Program-made: the position numbers and the translations under genes
DNA from: G965230615 sp965230615
GTDB taxonomy: Bacteria; Pseudomonadota; Gammaproteobacteria; HTCC5015
Length of the DNA stretch: 64,000 nucleotides
Direction: 5' to 3'
Assembly (NCBI GenBank): GCA_965230615.1
Contig: OZ246012.1
Coordinates: 2,790,001-2,854,000 of the forward strand
Notes under the pieces: model-generated
Database searches by the model: none
Seen by the model: only the letters and a program-made list of their open reading frames with translations
What the model was told of the DNA's origin: nothing
Part shown: in pieces, positions 16,485 through 25,629 of the stretch
Numbering within the stretch: the stretch's first letter is position 1
Layout of the letters: each line of letters starts with the position of its first letter

Positions 16485-17672
16485 TTATAAAACCTCCTCG
16501 GCTATCACTATAAAACGATCATTGCTTGCTGCATCTTGTGCGTATACCGCATCATTATCAGTATTTTCTGTACCTTCTAAATAATCACAAATATTATGAC
16601 TCACCCCTTGTTCGGGCCGACTTTGTCGATACACCATATTGTTATTACAGACAGACTGATCTAATGCCTTACCAGCAGCAGCAACGACCGCATAAATAGT
16701 GCTTTGCTGATCGAATGTTAAAAAGCCCAAACCTGAACACCGAATATGAGTATTACCCGCACAGGCAGGTGCCACGCTATAAACCACCAGTTCATGCCAG
16801 CGATTTTTAATAAACCAAGGTGGTAAATGACTTATGGGTTCATAAGGACAGCCCGGCAGAGCTGCTATGGGTAAAAAACCCTGTTGAGTTTTTTCAAACT
16901 GGCTATCTGCATCACAAATGCCATCGGCTTCAGCATAAGGCAGATACTGCCCTTGTCGATTGCTTTGCTGGTAATAACTGATTAGCGCCTGGCTCGCTGC
17001 TTGTACCGCACGCCATTCAGCCAATCGCATTAATTCATCAACGGTAATCGCCAATACGATATCATTGCCATGCTCATCACTGACAAAATGATTATCGCCA
17101 TCTGCATTTCGGCCTTCTAAATAGTGTTGCACATCAAGATAGTTGTTATCCAAAGGTCGTTGCTGACCATTTAGCACCGGACCCGGCGCAATAAGCAACG
17201 CAGCCACTTTATGCTGATCGAGTATCAACTGGCCTTCGGTCATGCTATTGAGCACCGCCTCTCGTGCCAGGCCACCTTTATTGTAAAAGTCTTCTGAGAC
17301 GGCATACCACAGCTTTTCACCATAGCCATCCCGGATATCTTCTGTTTTAACAGTTACAAATGGCAACCAACCTAATAAAGTCGTGCAACGACTTCCTTGG
17401 TAATCAACACCAAAAGCATCTATTTTGCCGTTACCATCAGCATCAGGACAGGGTAACTCACCCGGGCGGATTTTACGTGCCGAACCATGGTCTTCGACAC
17501 TGTAACCTAGCAGGGCCTGTTTCGCTTTTGCCAAAGCGAGTTGGGTATTATGCTGCCGCTGTGTGGTATATGCTCGGCTGTCACTGCTGCGCACAATCAC
17601 GGCAGCTGCCGTTAAAAAGACAAGTATTGCCAAGAGCAGCAAGGCGATACCCTGCTGGGCAAATGGGTACAT
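16485..17672 (-). CDS. Long LPCPD minor pilin-like protein, copy B (internal duplication)
   Basis: 395 residues. N-terminal segment QQGIALLLLAILVFLTAAA is pilin-like but has Leu, not Glu, at position 5, as in GspK/PilX tip proteins. It contains two related units: KQALLGY...GELPCPDADG...LLGWLPF...LWYAV (about 50-125) and QALISYY...YLPYAEADGICD...GFLPI...LVVYSV (about 228-305). This reads as an internal duplication of the single unit in the short proteins. The C-terminus CDYLEGTENTDNDAVY parallels the 18538-19794 product. Paired with the short gene downstream. A 148-bp spacer with a perfect inverted repeat lies upstream. Confidence 0.75.
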   Translation of the reverse strand: MYPFAQQGIALLLLAILVFLTAAAVIVRSSDSRAYTTQRQHNTQLALAKAKQALLGYSVEDHGSARKIRPGELPCPDADGNGKIDAFGVDYQGSRCTTLLGWLPFVTVKTEDIRDGYGEKLWYAVSEDFYNKGGLAREAVLNSMTEGQLILDQHKVAALLIAPGPVLNGQQRPLDNNYLDVQHYLEGRNADGDNHFVSDEHGNDIVLAITVDELMRLAEWRAVQAASQALISYYQQSNRQGQYLPYAEADGICDADSQFEKTQQGFLPIAALPGCPYEPISHLPPWFIKNRWHELVVYSVAPACAGNTHIRCSGLGFLTFDQQSTIYAVVAAAGKALDQSVCNNNMVYRQSRPEQGVSHNICDYLEGTENTDNDAVYAQDAASNDRFIVIAEEVL

Positions 17673-17759
17673 AGCGATATCAGCCCTATAGAGTAAACAA
17701 GGCTTCAGTATAGAGAAGAAATTATTACTCGCGCTTCCATCGAAAGCATGAATTTAGAC

Positions 17760-17779
17760 TGGCACATATAGCTGTGCCA
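17760..17779. repeat. Perfect inverted repeat between the two minor-pilin modules
   Basis: TGGCACA-TATAGC-TGTGCCA, 7-bp arms and 6-bp centre, in the 148-bp gap between the modules. No T run follows on either strand, so it is not an intrinsic terminator. It looks like an operator. The TGGCAC arms recall a -24 element, but neither strand has a -12 GC at the right distance. Confidence 0.45.
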
Positions 17780-17820
17780 TAACTATGCAAATATAATTAT
17801 TTAAAAAAACAGCTAGCCAC

Positions 17821-18498
17821 TTAAGGCAGCTTGCCTGCAGACACCATACGGGCTTTCAACACATAGGGTGATAACCAGTCGAGCACATCATCAAAAGCAT
17901 CAGGCCCGGTAGCAACATAATCTTTTTGGATAAATACCGGGTTTTCATTAATATTCTCAGCTTCATCAGATGTGGTTTGTGCTTCAACACTAATACCGTT
18001 AATGCCTAAACTAAAAAATACGGCTGCGACATCGCTGGCAATAACATTCGAAGAGCCATCTTCCACGCGCAACGGAAAAACAGGTTCTACGGTATCCAAA
18101 TCAAAGTCGACACCATAGGCTGCACTTACATTGTAATAATAACGATTACCCCAAGGGTCATTGGATGGTAGTCCTAAGTCTGCCCAAGGCAGATAGCCTA
18201 TTTCATCAATACAGGCACCATCGGGTGTACCGCCCGCGCGATTTTCTTCACCATCGCCATACATGCCTGGCGTCGGTGGAAACATATTGGTATCAGGGCA
18301 TGGCAGACGGCCATTAACAATGGCATAACCAATCAATACTTCTTTCACTAACTCCAAGTGCTGCCTAGCCTCACGAACCCTGGCATTCTCGGTATATGTC
18401 GCAAAACCATTAACGGCAGTACCAATCACAACCCCAATGATAGCCAACACAACTGCCAGCTCAATCAGTGTAAAGCCTCTGGTAAGTTTGTTTTGCAT
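17821..18498 (-). CDS. Short LPCPD minor pilin-like protein, copy A
   Basis: 225 residues. Prepilin leader MQNKLTRG, then FTLIELAVVLAIIGVVIG with Glu5. Single LPCPD unit: KEVLIGYAIVNGRLPCPDTN, DEIGYLPWADLG, NDPWGNRYYYNV. It shares the C-terminal DWLSPYVLKARMVSAGKLP with copy B (15793-16482). Probably a minor pilin placed at the tip together with the long partner, 39 bp upstream in the operon. Exact role unknown. Confidence 0.8.
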   Translation of the reverse strand: MQNKLTRGFTLIELAVVLAIIGVVIGTAVNGFATYTENARVREARQHLELVKEVLIGYAIVNGRLPCPDTNMFPPTPGMYGDGEENRAGGTPDGACIDEIGYLPWADLGLPSNDPWGNRYYYNVSAAYGVDFDLDTVEPVFPLRVEDGSSNVIASDVAAVFFSLGINGISVEAQTTSDEAENINENPVFIQKDYVATGPDAFDDVLDWLSPYVLKARMVSAGKLP

Positions 18499-18537
18499 TA
18501 AGCGACCTCTAAAGCCTTATTTATCACAATGACGCTA

Positions 18538-19794
18538 CTAAGGCGGCGGTTCATTAATCGTGACAAATTGATCATTAAAAGAATTATTGCGTTTTAGTTG
18601 CACAAATACATCGTCAGCATTGGTATTCTCTTCGCTATCTAAATATTCACAAATATTCGCATTGCCTGGTCGGGTTGGCAGAAATACTGCCCCATTGCAG
18701 TTTGACTGCGACAGTTTTTGACCTGCAGCAGCAACCGCAACTCTTACCTGGTTATTACCATTTACATTTAATAACGTCCCACTGCTGGCACAGTTATTCG
18801 CGGCCGTGCCTACACAGGTATCGCTTACAGCATACCAAATGACACTTCCCCAATTATTCTCAATGAACCACGCCGGCAGCCTATCAATAAAATCATCTTC
18901 CAACTCGTCTTCATAAGGGCAGTCAGACCCACTTATATCGTTAGTGCCCAGCGGCAAAAAAGCACTACGCACTGTAAGAGATGTTCCTGTATCACCATCA
19001 CAATTTCGATCAGCTTCGGCGTAAGGATAGAAGTCATTTTCATCATAAAAATTCTGTAAGGCATCCCGCGCCTCTTTAATCGCGCGCAGCTCGACAACGC
19101 GCATGATTTCATCAACACTGATGGTTAAGATCACATCGTTGAAATTATTATTATGATAACTGACATAACGATTATCACCATCGCCATTATCATCATCAAG
19201 ATACGCACCAATATTAGCAAAGTCATCGCTGACAGTACGTGACTGCAGCCCTTGCTCAACGCCAGGCGCAATTAAAATAGCGGCAAAGCGATTTTGTGCG
19301 CTATCGACTTCTACCTCGCCTAAAGAATCACTGTTAAGTGTTACTTCAGCCGAAGCGGTGGTTTTATTGGCAAACGCGTCTGTTACTATATACCATAACC
19401 TTTCATTAGCCCCACCACGAACATCAACAGCTTCGCCAATGCCTAACTCTTTATAGGGAAACCAACCTGCCAGCGTACGACAACCTGAACCTAAGCGATC
19501 ATTCGCATCGACATCACCATCACCATCGCTGTCAGGACAGGGCAGCTCACCGGGCCTGACATCCTCATCAGTCTCTGCATTGACTGCGCCAATGGGATGA
19601 TTACTGACCGCATACCCGATTAAGGCTCTCTTGGCCTCATTCAAATGCACATATGTTTGCCGCTCATGTGCCATAGCATACTCTTGGGGGCTCAAACGGG
19701 ATACCAATACTGCCAGACCAATGAGTGACAAAAAGATTGTCAAGACAACCAATAATGAACCACGCTGTTTATTAACTGAATTAAAATGTCGCAT
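18538..19794 (-). CDS. Long LPCPD minor pilin-like protein, copy A (internal duplication)
   Basis: 418 residues. Hydrophobic N-terminus RGSLLVVLTIFLSLIGLAVL without Glu5 (GspK/PilX-like). First unit: KRALIGYAV...RPGELPCPDSDG...LAGWFPY...RLWYIVTDAF. Second unit: RDALQNFY...FYPYAEADRNCDGD...AFLPLG...PAWFIENNWGSVIWYAV. Acidic Asp/Asn-rich loops such as DDDNGDGDNRY could bind calcium. The alignment with the 395-residue protein is obvious by eye over the full length, so the two modules arose by tandem duplication. Start ATG at 19794, 40 bp after the MshK-like gene. Confidence 0.78.
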   Translation of the reverse strand: MRHFNSVNKQRGSLLVVLTIFLSLIGLAVLVSRLSPQEYAMAHERQTYVHLNEAKRALIGYAVSNHPIGAVNAETDEDVRPGELPCPDSDGDGDVDANDRLGSGCRTLAGWFPYKELGIGEAVDVRGGANERLWYIVTDAFANKTTASAEVTLNSDSLGEVEVDSAQNRFAAILIAPGVEQGLQSRTVSDDFANIGAYLDDDNGDGDNRYVSYHNNNFNDVILTISVDEIMRVVELRAIKEARDALQNFYDENDFYPYAEADRNCDGDTGTSLTVRSAFLPLGTNDISGSDCPYEDELEDDFIDRLPAWFIENNWGSVIWYAVSDTCVGTAANNCASSGTLLNVNGNNQVRVAVAAAGQKLSQSNCNGAVFLPTRPGNANICEYLDSEENTNADDVFVQLKRNNSFNDQFVTINEPPP

Positions 19795-19834
19795 ATAAAC
19801 CTCAGCTAATGATTGGCGCCTGTGTTATTGGCCA

Positions 19835-20491
19835 CTACTGGCCACTGCCCTGCTCCAGCTTTTCAAGACGCTCTTCCAGCAGGCGAATTCTAAAGTCCTG
19901 CTCGCCAAGCTGGCTTTCATCAAATTCTACAGGGCTTTGCTCATCTTCTGACTCAGCAGTCTCTTCAGCACCAGCAATGTCTTCTACAATCGATGTCACC
20001 GCATCGACAATTTTGTCCAACATGGTTTTATTCTGTTGGTCTATCTGACTATCAACATACGCTTCTTTAATCGCGCCAGAGCTGCTTGAGTAGATCTGTC
20101 CTGGTTTCATGGTGACTTTTTCACCTTCCGGTAAAGTCAGGTCAATCATATTATTTTGCATGCGTAGCTTGCGGTCGCGCCTGCTATTACCTAGCGTGGT
20201 TTTATCCAATGTTTTTTCATTATTTAACCAAACATCGGTACTACCATCACTGCGAATAATAATGCCATTTAATTGATATTCCGGTGACACGAAAGGCGTA
20301 CTGGCCGTTGCAGGACCTGCTTGCACTGTAGGTGTTATCTCAACATAAGCCTCTCGTTGCCGATCTAAAATATTCCGGCTTTTCTTATTGGTAAATAAAC
20401 GGTCGAAGTCACTTTGGGCATAACAGTGTACTGACAGCAAACTGCTGAACACAACACACAAGCCTAGCCATTTTTCGACGGTTCTATTCAT
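19835..20491 (-). CDS. MshK/PilP-like periplasmic assembly protein
   Basis: 218 residues from the ATG at 20491 (a GTG codon directly before it is also possible). Signal peptide about 1-26 (ending HCYAQ). A short conserved core, YQLNGIIIRSDGSTDVWLNN...VTMKPGQIY (cited in parts), matches the pattern of MshK/PilP-like proteins that link the inner-membrane complex to the secretin. The C-terminal 60 residues are acidic and end in a predicted coiled coil (RIRLLEERLEKLEQ), longer than classical MshK. Four bases separate it from the upstream PilO-like gene. Confidence 0.65.
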   Translation of the reverse strand: MNRTVEKWLGLCVVFSSLLSVHCYAQSDFDRLFTNKKSRNILDRQREAYVEITPTVQAGPATASTPFVSPEYQLNGIIIRSDGSTDVWLNNEKTLDKTTLGNSRRDRKLRMQNNMIDLTLPEGEKVTMKPGQIYSSSSGAIKEAYVDSQIDQQNKTMLDKIVDAVTSIVEDIAGAEETAESEDEQSPVEFDESQLGEQDFRIRLLEERLEKLEQGSGQ

Positions 20492-20497
20492 CACACC

Positions 20498-21124
20498 TTA
20501 ACTTTTTTTATCTGCTTTTTGCCGAACATTCACAGTATACCAATCCAGCGAACACTCCAGATTAACATACGATGTATCCGGCGCATAAATCAGCTCTGTA
20601 ACCGTGCTAACACGCGACCCTATGTCGCACTCGGTCAAAGAGTAAAACCCGTTAGCATTTTTACGTAATGCATCTAACAGGGTCAGAATATCTCCTTCAT
20701 GCAACAAACTCGCTGTCAGGCGCATTGTTGAAATATTCACAGTAATTTTCTTAGGCACTTTAATGCCAGGTATACGTGCTGTTTCCTGAGGATTGATTTC
20801 ATACCGCAATGAAGGCAGCTTCAAGTCTCGGTTAACACGCTGTAATTCTTCAATCCAGCTAAGACGCTGCTCTTCACCAATAACGCCTTTGCGCAAATAA
20901 CTTTTATAGCTTTCCAGGTAATCTTTATATAGCGCCTTATCACGCTTAACGTCATTATAATCGCGCTTAGCACGATTAAAATTCCGCTCTAGCTTCGAAT
21001 ATACGGCATACTGATCACCATTATAGCGACTAGCAAACCAAAGACAGATGGCTGATACTATAAGCGTAATCGATAATACGATTAACGGTATGCGCAATAG
21101 CTTCCAGTCTATATGGCTGATCAT
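20498..21124 (-). CDS. PilO/MshJ-like inner-membrane assembly protein
   Basis: 208 residues: a single membrane segment (about 12-30), a charged coiled-coil region (SKLERNFNRAKRDYNDVKRDK) and a C-terminal ferredoxin-like domain (TASLLHEGDILTLLDALRKN). This is the PilO/GspM layout. The start overlaps the stop of the MshI-like gene by 4 bp. It is expected to dimerise with the PilN-like part of that protein and position the platform under the secretin. Confidence 0.7.
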   Translation of the reverse strand: MISHIDWKLLRIPLIVLSITLIVSAICLWFASRYNGDQYAVYSKLERNFNRAKRDYNDVKRDKALYKDYLESYKSYLRKGVIGEEQRLSWIEELQRVNRDLKLPSLRYEINPQETARIPGIKVPKKITVNISTMRLTASLLHEGDILTLLDALRKNANGFYSLTECDIGSRVSTVTELIYAPDTSYVNLECSLDWYTVNVRQKADKKS

Positions 21125-22695
21125 AGCTCGACCTCTTTAACAATCACGAAGCTGAACTTTGCGCCCCCCTTATTGGCATAAGACTCACGTCTTAGGCCCT
21201 GACCGACCATTCGACTATCCGGATCCACATCAAAAGGCATTTCAATGACATCAACTTTATTGGTCACATCAAGGCTTTGCAGGCTTTCTACAAAGCCAGC
21301 CGCTTCTTCAACCGCGACCCTTGGGTTATCCTCATAGTCATTGATAACCGCTTCTACTAAAAGCTTATGTGCTTGTATAGACTTGCGCCCCAATTGAATC
21401 AGACGCATTATTTTTTTACCTAACTCCCGCTTTTCTTCACCAAAACTATGGCCAAGATCAGAGGTATTAATCCATTTAATATTCTCAATAGCTATTTTTT
21501 CATGCTTGGCCAAACCTTGCGATAACAATTTGATAAAATCATCCGGCATGGCCGAATAATTCTTCTCAATTTTTTCAACAACTGTGATCGCACTACCGAC
21601 ATCTTTCACGTCAAGATTAAGGCTTGAAATATCACTGATGGTTTCATCATACAAGCGCTTATATTTTTGCGTCTCACCAATCAGCGTGTCGCGACTGGCG
21701 CCGTACTGTATGCCATCGATTAACATATTCAAACTCATAAACAACGCTACAACACCAGCAACAAAAGCTGCACCAAACATTGCTCTGCCAGCTTGATAGT
21801 GATAGAAGTACTTTTTGTCTTTATCTGTACCGTAGTGATGTTTTTTATACTTTCCATTTAATAGCAACTGCGCATAAAGCCAGGTACTAAATCGGTTGGG
21901 TATAGCTGACTTAACGCCTATCTCATAGGCCAAAGTATCTTTATCAATAATATGAAACTGTTTGCGAGTATCGTTAACCAGCACATCACTCAATGCAGCA
22001 TGCTCTCCAGATGAGGCCACAACATAAACATGTAGTTGCTGTGTATTATCAACATAGTGCTGATTTTCCAAATAACGTAAGGTCCGCTCAGTCTCATCAA
22101 CCAGTATCTGATTATGAACGGCTGGATTATCATCACTTGGTGCCAGTCGGCTTAGTTTTAACTTACCTTTTACGTAAAAACTTTGTCGGATACTACTGGG
22201 TACTTGCTGGGTAATAACCAGCGCATTACGATCTTCTGCACCTAATGGCTTTAACAAGCCCTCACCCACCAAAGGTAAGGAATAGATACCCTCTAATGGA
22301 ATTTTTTGCCTTTGTAGAACGTCTAACCATGGCTGGAATAATTTGGCATTCGTTAAAGCGGATATCAGCACTTGCTGGTCACGACGCCCTTCTTTGCTGC
22401 GACCTTGCTGCTGCAACAGTGTATAGTCGTATTGCCGAAAGTACTTATTGATAGTCCGCTTCTGCATATGCTGGCGATCACGGCCAATCAAATGCGGCAT
22501 GCTGTCAATCCGGAAATCTTCTTCAATAATATCAACCAGCAAACGTACTGGTTTTTTTATTTCGTGTTGTATCAGCGTTTCAAATGCAGCAAAACCACTA
22601 TCATCGGGCTCGAACTCAGCAATACCAGTAAATTCGTTGGCCTCCCAACGAAACAGTACCATTCGATAACCTGCAAAATAGAGTAAATGTTTCAT
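21121..22695 (-). CDS. MshI-like protein joining PilM-like and PilN-like parts
   Basis: 524 residues. The N-terminal ~300 residues are soluble and resemble the actin-like cytoplasmic PilM/GspL-type scaffold. One membrane segment follows (about 315-335, FGAAFVAGVVALFMSLNML), then a periplasmic coiled-coil plus a C-terminal domain (about 345-524) in PilN position. The order MshG-this-PilO-MshK mirrors PilM-N-O-P. MshI of the MSHA pilus is shorter, so I call this by layout only. The gene is 2 bp from the MshG gene and overlaps the PilO-like gene by 4 bp. Confidence 0.6.
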   Translation of the reverse strand: MKHLLYFAGYRMVLFRWEANEFTGIAEFEPDDSGFAAFETLIQHEIKKPVRLLVDIIEEDFRIDSMPHLIGRDRQHMQKRTINKYFRQYDYTLLQQQGRSKEGRRDQQVLISALTNAKLFQPWLDVLQRQKIPLEGIYSLPLVGEGLLKPLGAEDRNALVITQQVPSSIRQSFYVKGKLKLSRLAPSDDNPAVHNQILVDETERTLRYLENQHYVDNTQQLHVYVVASSGEHAALSDVLVNDTRKQFHIIDKDTLAYEIGVKSAIPNRFSTWLYAQLLLNGKYKKHHYGTDKDKKYFYHYQAGRAMFGAAFVAGVVALFMSLNMLIDGIQYGASRDTLIGETQKYKRLYDETISDISSLNLDVKDVGSAITVVEKIEKNYSAMPDDFIKLLSQGLAKHEKIAIENIKWINTSDLGHSFGEEKRELGKKIMRLIQLGRKSIQAHKLLVEAVINDYEDNPRVAVEEAAGFVESLQSLDVTNKVDVIEMPFDVDPDSRMVGQGLRRESYANKGGAKFSFVIVKEVEL

Positions 22696-22697
22696 AG

Positions 22698-23909
22698 TTA
22701 AAACGCCGACAGACCCACTACTGCATCATAAATTGGCCCCATTACTGACAAACTTATCCAACCAAAAAACAAACCCAAGAATATCGTCAGAGCAGGCATA
22801 ATCATTGGCTCAATAGATTCAATAGAATCTTTGACTTCACGATCATAAAAGTAGCTGACATTCATCAGCGCTTCACCCATCGCCCCTGTATTTTCGCCAA
22901 CTCGTAACATACGCACGACTAAAGCAGGAAACAATCCAACATTAGCAAAACTCATGCTAATGCTTTCACCTTCTGAAATTTGCTCGTGCGCTTTACCTAG
23001 TGCTTCCTCCAACGCTTTATTATCCATGACATGCTTACCCATCATGATCGCATTCAATACTGTAATACCAGAGGTATACATCAAAGCGAAGTAATTACAG
23101 AAACGCGCCATTTTAATCTTGCTGGACAATGGCCCCAACACCCATATCTTTAGTTTCAATGCATCAACGCGCAGACGTAAGCTAGGACTGGAGTTAACCA
23201 GCAATTTAAACAGAATAAACGAAACTATTGGCACAATGATAAACATATACCAATAACTCGAAATAAAATCTGATGTATCCATTAACAGCTGTGTATGCCA
23301 AGGTATTTCCTGGCCAGCCAACTTGATAAAAGGTATTAACTTAGGCACTAAGTATGTCATTAAAAAAGCGATCACACCGCCAACAATAGTAAGCACGAAT
23401 GCCGGATATATCATCATTTTCTTGGCTTTGGCTTGCAACTCAAACTGCCAGCGGATCATCTCTGTTAAGTCTTTTAATACCCGTACCAACTGACCACTAT
23501 TCTCACCAACATACACCATACTGACATAAACATTGCTGAAAACTTTAGGGTATTCACCCAGAGCCTCAGAAAACGTTTTACCGGTACCAATATTTTCCAT
23601 TAAGCCTGCAATCGTATCTTTAAAGCTAATGTTATCCACGCTATCGCGTAAATCCTGCAAGGCATCTACCAGAGGCACACCAGCCCCGAGTAACTGCTCT
23701 AGGTGATAGGTAAAGGTAATCAGTTCTTTATGATCAATACGACCACGACGATAATTTTTAATTAATGGCTTTTTCTCTGATTTATAACGAATCAGGTCCA
23801 AATCCATATTACTGATGCGCGACTCTAGATCTGCTTCATTAGCGGCCTCAATTTGCCCTTCAATAATCTTGCCTGAGGCATTAATTGCTTTGTAAACAAA
23901 TCTCGCCAT
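22698..23909 (-). CDS. mshG: Inner-membrane platform protein, GspF/PilC/MshG family
   Basis: 403 residues with two repeats of the GspF domain, each with the usual hydrophobic helices. Conserved pieces: LITFTYHLEQLLGAGVPL, YVSMVYVGENSGQL and, in the second half, GMLYTSG-like ALMYTSGITVLNA and LRVGENTGAMGEAL. It sits in the inner membrane and couples the ATPase to pilin extraction. Its start is 5 bp after mshE. Confidence 0.92.
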   Translation of the reverse strand: MARFVYKAINASGKIIEGQIEAANEADLESRISNMDLDLIRYKSEKKPLIKNYRRGRIDHKELITFTYHLEQLLGAGVPLVDALQDLRDSVDNISFKDTIAGLMENIGTGKTFSEALGEYPKVFSNVYVSMVYVGENSGQLVRVLKDLTEMIRWQFELQAKAKKMMIYPAFVLTIVGGVIAFLMTYLVPKLIPFIKLAGQEIPWHTQLLMDTSDFISSYWYMFIIVPIVSFILFKLLVNSSPSLRLRVDALKLKIWVLGPLSSKIKMARFCNYFALMYTSGITVLNAIMMGKHVMDNKALEEALGKAHEQISEGESISMSFANVGLFPALVVRMLRVGENTGAMGEALMNVSYFYDREVKDSIESIEPMIMPALTIFLGLFFGWISLSVMGPIYDAVVGLSAF

Positions 23910-23914
23910 AATCT

Positions 23915-25621
23915 CTAAGCAATTCTCGATGTCAGGTCAACAACGCGGGATACTTCTTCCACCGATGTAAGACCCTTTTTAATTTTACGAATACCATCTT
24001 CGGCTAAAGGTCGAAAACCTTTTTCATAAGCCATTTTCGTCACTTCGCGTGTTGTGGCCCGAGTGGCGATTAATTCATCAAGATCAGGATCCATTCGCAA
24101 CACTTCGATGATCGCATTGCGGCCCTTATACCCTTGGTTATCACAATGTCGGCAGCCCTTAGCTTTATAGAGTGTTAAAGGCTCAGCACTGTCGACGTTA
24201 AGAATGCGCTTTTCAACATCACTGGCTTCATAAGGTTCTTTACAGTGCTTACATAGCAGACGTATCAAGCGTTGTGCAATCACACCAATAATATTGCCTG
24301 CCATAATATCGGGTAGCACACCAATATCCAGCAAGCGCGGTATCGCGCCAATGGCGGAGTTAGTATGCAATGTTGTAAATACCTGATGGCCTGTCATTGC
24401 TGCTCGAAATGCCATATCAGCGGTTTCTTCATCACGCACCTCACCCACCAGAATAATATCCGGATCCTGGCGCATAATGGAACGTATGCCATTAGCAAAA
24501 TCCAGCTTAACCGCCTCATTCACCGAAGACTGCCTAATCATCGGCATGGGATATTCGACGGGATCTTCCAGGGTCATAATATTTACCCCTTCAGAGTTTA
24601 AGAAGTTCAACATGGAATATAAGGTTGTGGTTTTACCACTACCGGTAGGACCGGTAATAAGAATAATACCTTCCGGGCGAGCCATCATTAAACGCATCGT
24701 TGGTTGCATATCACTCGAAAAGCCCAGCTTCTCCATCGACACAATCCCTTTTTGCCGATCAAGAATACGCAGCACAATATTTTCACCGTGCGTGGTCAGC
24801 TGCGAGGCTACCCGAAAATCAATCGGCCGTCCTGAAATCGTTAATGAAATACGGCCATCCTGCGGCGCCCGAATTTCCGCAATGTTCATACCCGCCATGA
24901 CTTTTAAACGCACCGCAATGGCTGACCAATAGTTTCGATGCAAACTGCGGATTTGCCGTAAGACACCATCAATACGATAACGAATGCGCAAGAAACCTTC
25001 TTCAGGTTCAAAGTGAATATCCGATGCACCACGCTTAACCGCATCTGATAACATGGCATCAACCAGACGCACTAGCGGATGACTATATTCATCACTCTCA
25101 GCTTGTAGCGTTTCATAATCTACCTCGCCCGTTTCTATTTCATGCAAGATGCCATCAACTGACAACTCATAACCATAAAACTGATCGATGGAGTTTTCGA
25201 TTTCAACTTCGCCAGCCAGCAACGTTCTTATCTGGATGCGACCGCCAATATAGGCTCGCACACGATCCAGCATGGGTAAGTCATAGCTGTCAATCGTAGC
25301 AACCGTTAAAGTGTCTGTGGCCTGACTATAATTAATAGGCAATAGCTTTAACTTGCGCGCCATTTCTTTAGGAATAAGTTTTAAAGCTTCAGGGTCTGGC
25401 ACTGCTGATACTAGCTCAACACTTTCCTGGCCTAGCGCTTCACCCAGCACATCACGCATCACTGATTCGGTCACAAAACCCATAGCAACAATGATTTTAC
25501 CTAATGCTTTATTGCTACGTTTTTGCTCTGTTAGCGCAATCTGCAGTTGATCATGCGTGATCACACCTTGCTCTAACAGTACTTGGCCGAGCAGTTTACG
25601 TTTTTGTGAGGTATCCAACAT
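23915..25621 (-). CDS. mshE: Pilus assembly ATPase, GspE/PilB/MshE family with MshEN domain
   Basis: 568 residues. The N-terminal 60 residues carry the MshEN pattern (LLGQVLLEQG, then LQIALTEQ, repeated as LGKIIVAMG), the c-di-GMP-binding module of MshE/PilB2 ATPases. The RecA-like core has Walker A GPTGSGKTTT, an Asp box, Walker B IILVGEVRDEETA and the His box TLHTN. The tetracysteine zinc site is LLCKHCKEPYE...CRHCDNQGYKGR. It powers pilin polymerisation. Nine bases separate it from mshN. Confidence 0.95.
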   Translation of the reverse strand: MLDTSQKRKLLGQVLLEQGVITHDQLQIALTEQKRSNKALGKIIVAMGFVTESVMRDVLGEALGQESVELVSAVPDPEALKLIPKEMARKLKLLPINYSQATDTLTVATIDSYDLPMLDRVRAYIGGRIQIRTLLAGEVEIENSIDQFYGYELSVDGILHEIETGEVDYETLQAESDEYSHPLVRLVDAMLSDAVKRGASDIHFEPEEGFLRIRYRIDGVLRQIRSLHRNYWSAIAVRLKVMAGMNIAEIRAPQDGRISLTISGRPIDFRVASQLTTHGENIVLRILDRQKGIVSMEKLGFSSDMQPTMRLMMARPEGIILITGPTGSGKTTTLYSMLNFLNSEGVNIMTLEDPVEYPMPMIRQSSVNEAVKLDFANGIRSIMRQDPDIILVGEVRDEETADMAFRAAMTGHQVFTTLHTNSAIGAIPRLLDIGVLPDIMAGNIIGVIAQRLIRLLCKHCKEPYEASDVEKRILNVDSAEPLTLYKAKGCRHCDNQGYKGRNAIIEVLRMDPDLDELIATRATTREVTKMAYEKGFRPLAEDGIRKIKKGLTSVEEVSRVVDLTSRIA

Positions 25622-25629
25622 AGTCCGTA

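Noticed and set aside
17760..17779. TGGCAC in the palindrome as a sigma54 -24 element
   Set aside because: On both strands the GC expected ten bases after the GG is missing, so it is listed only as an inverted repeat.
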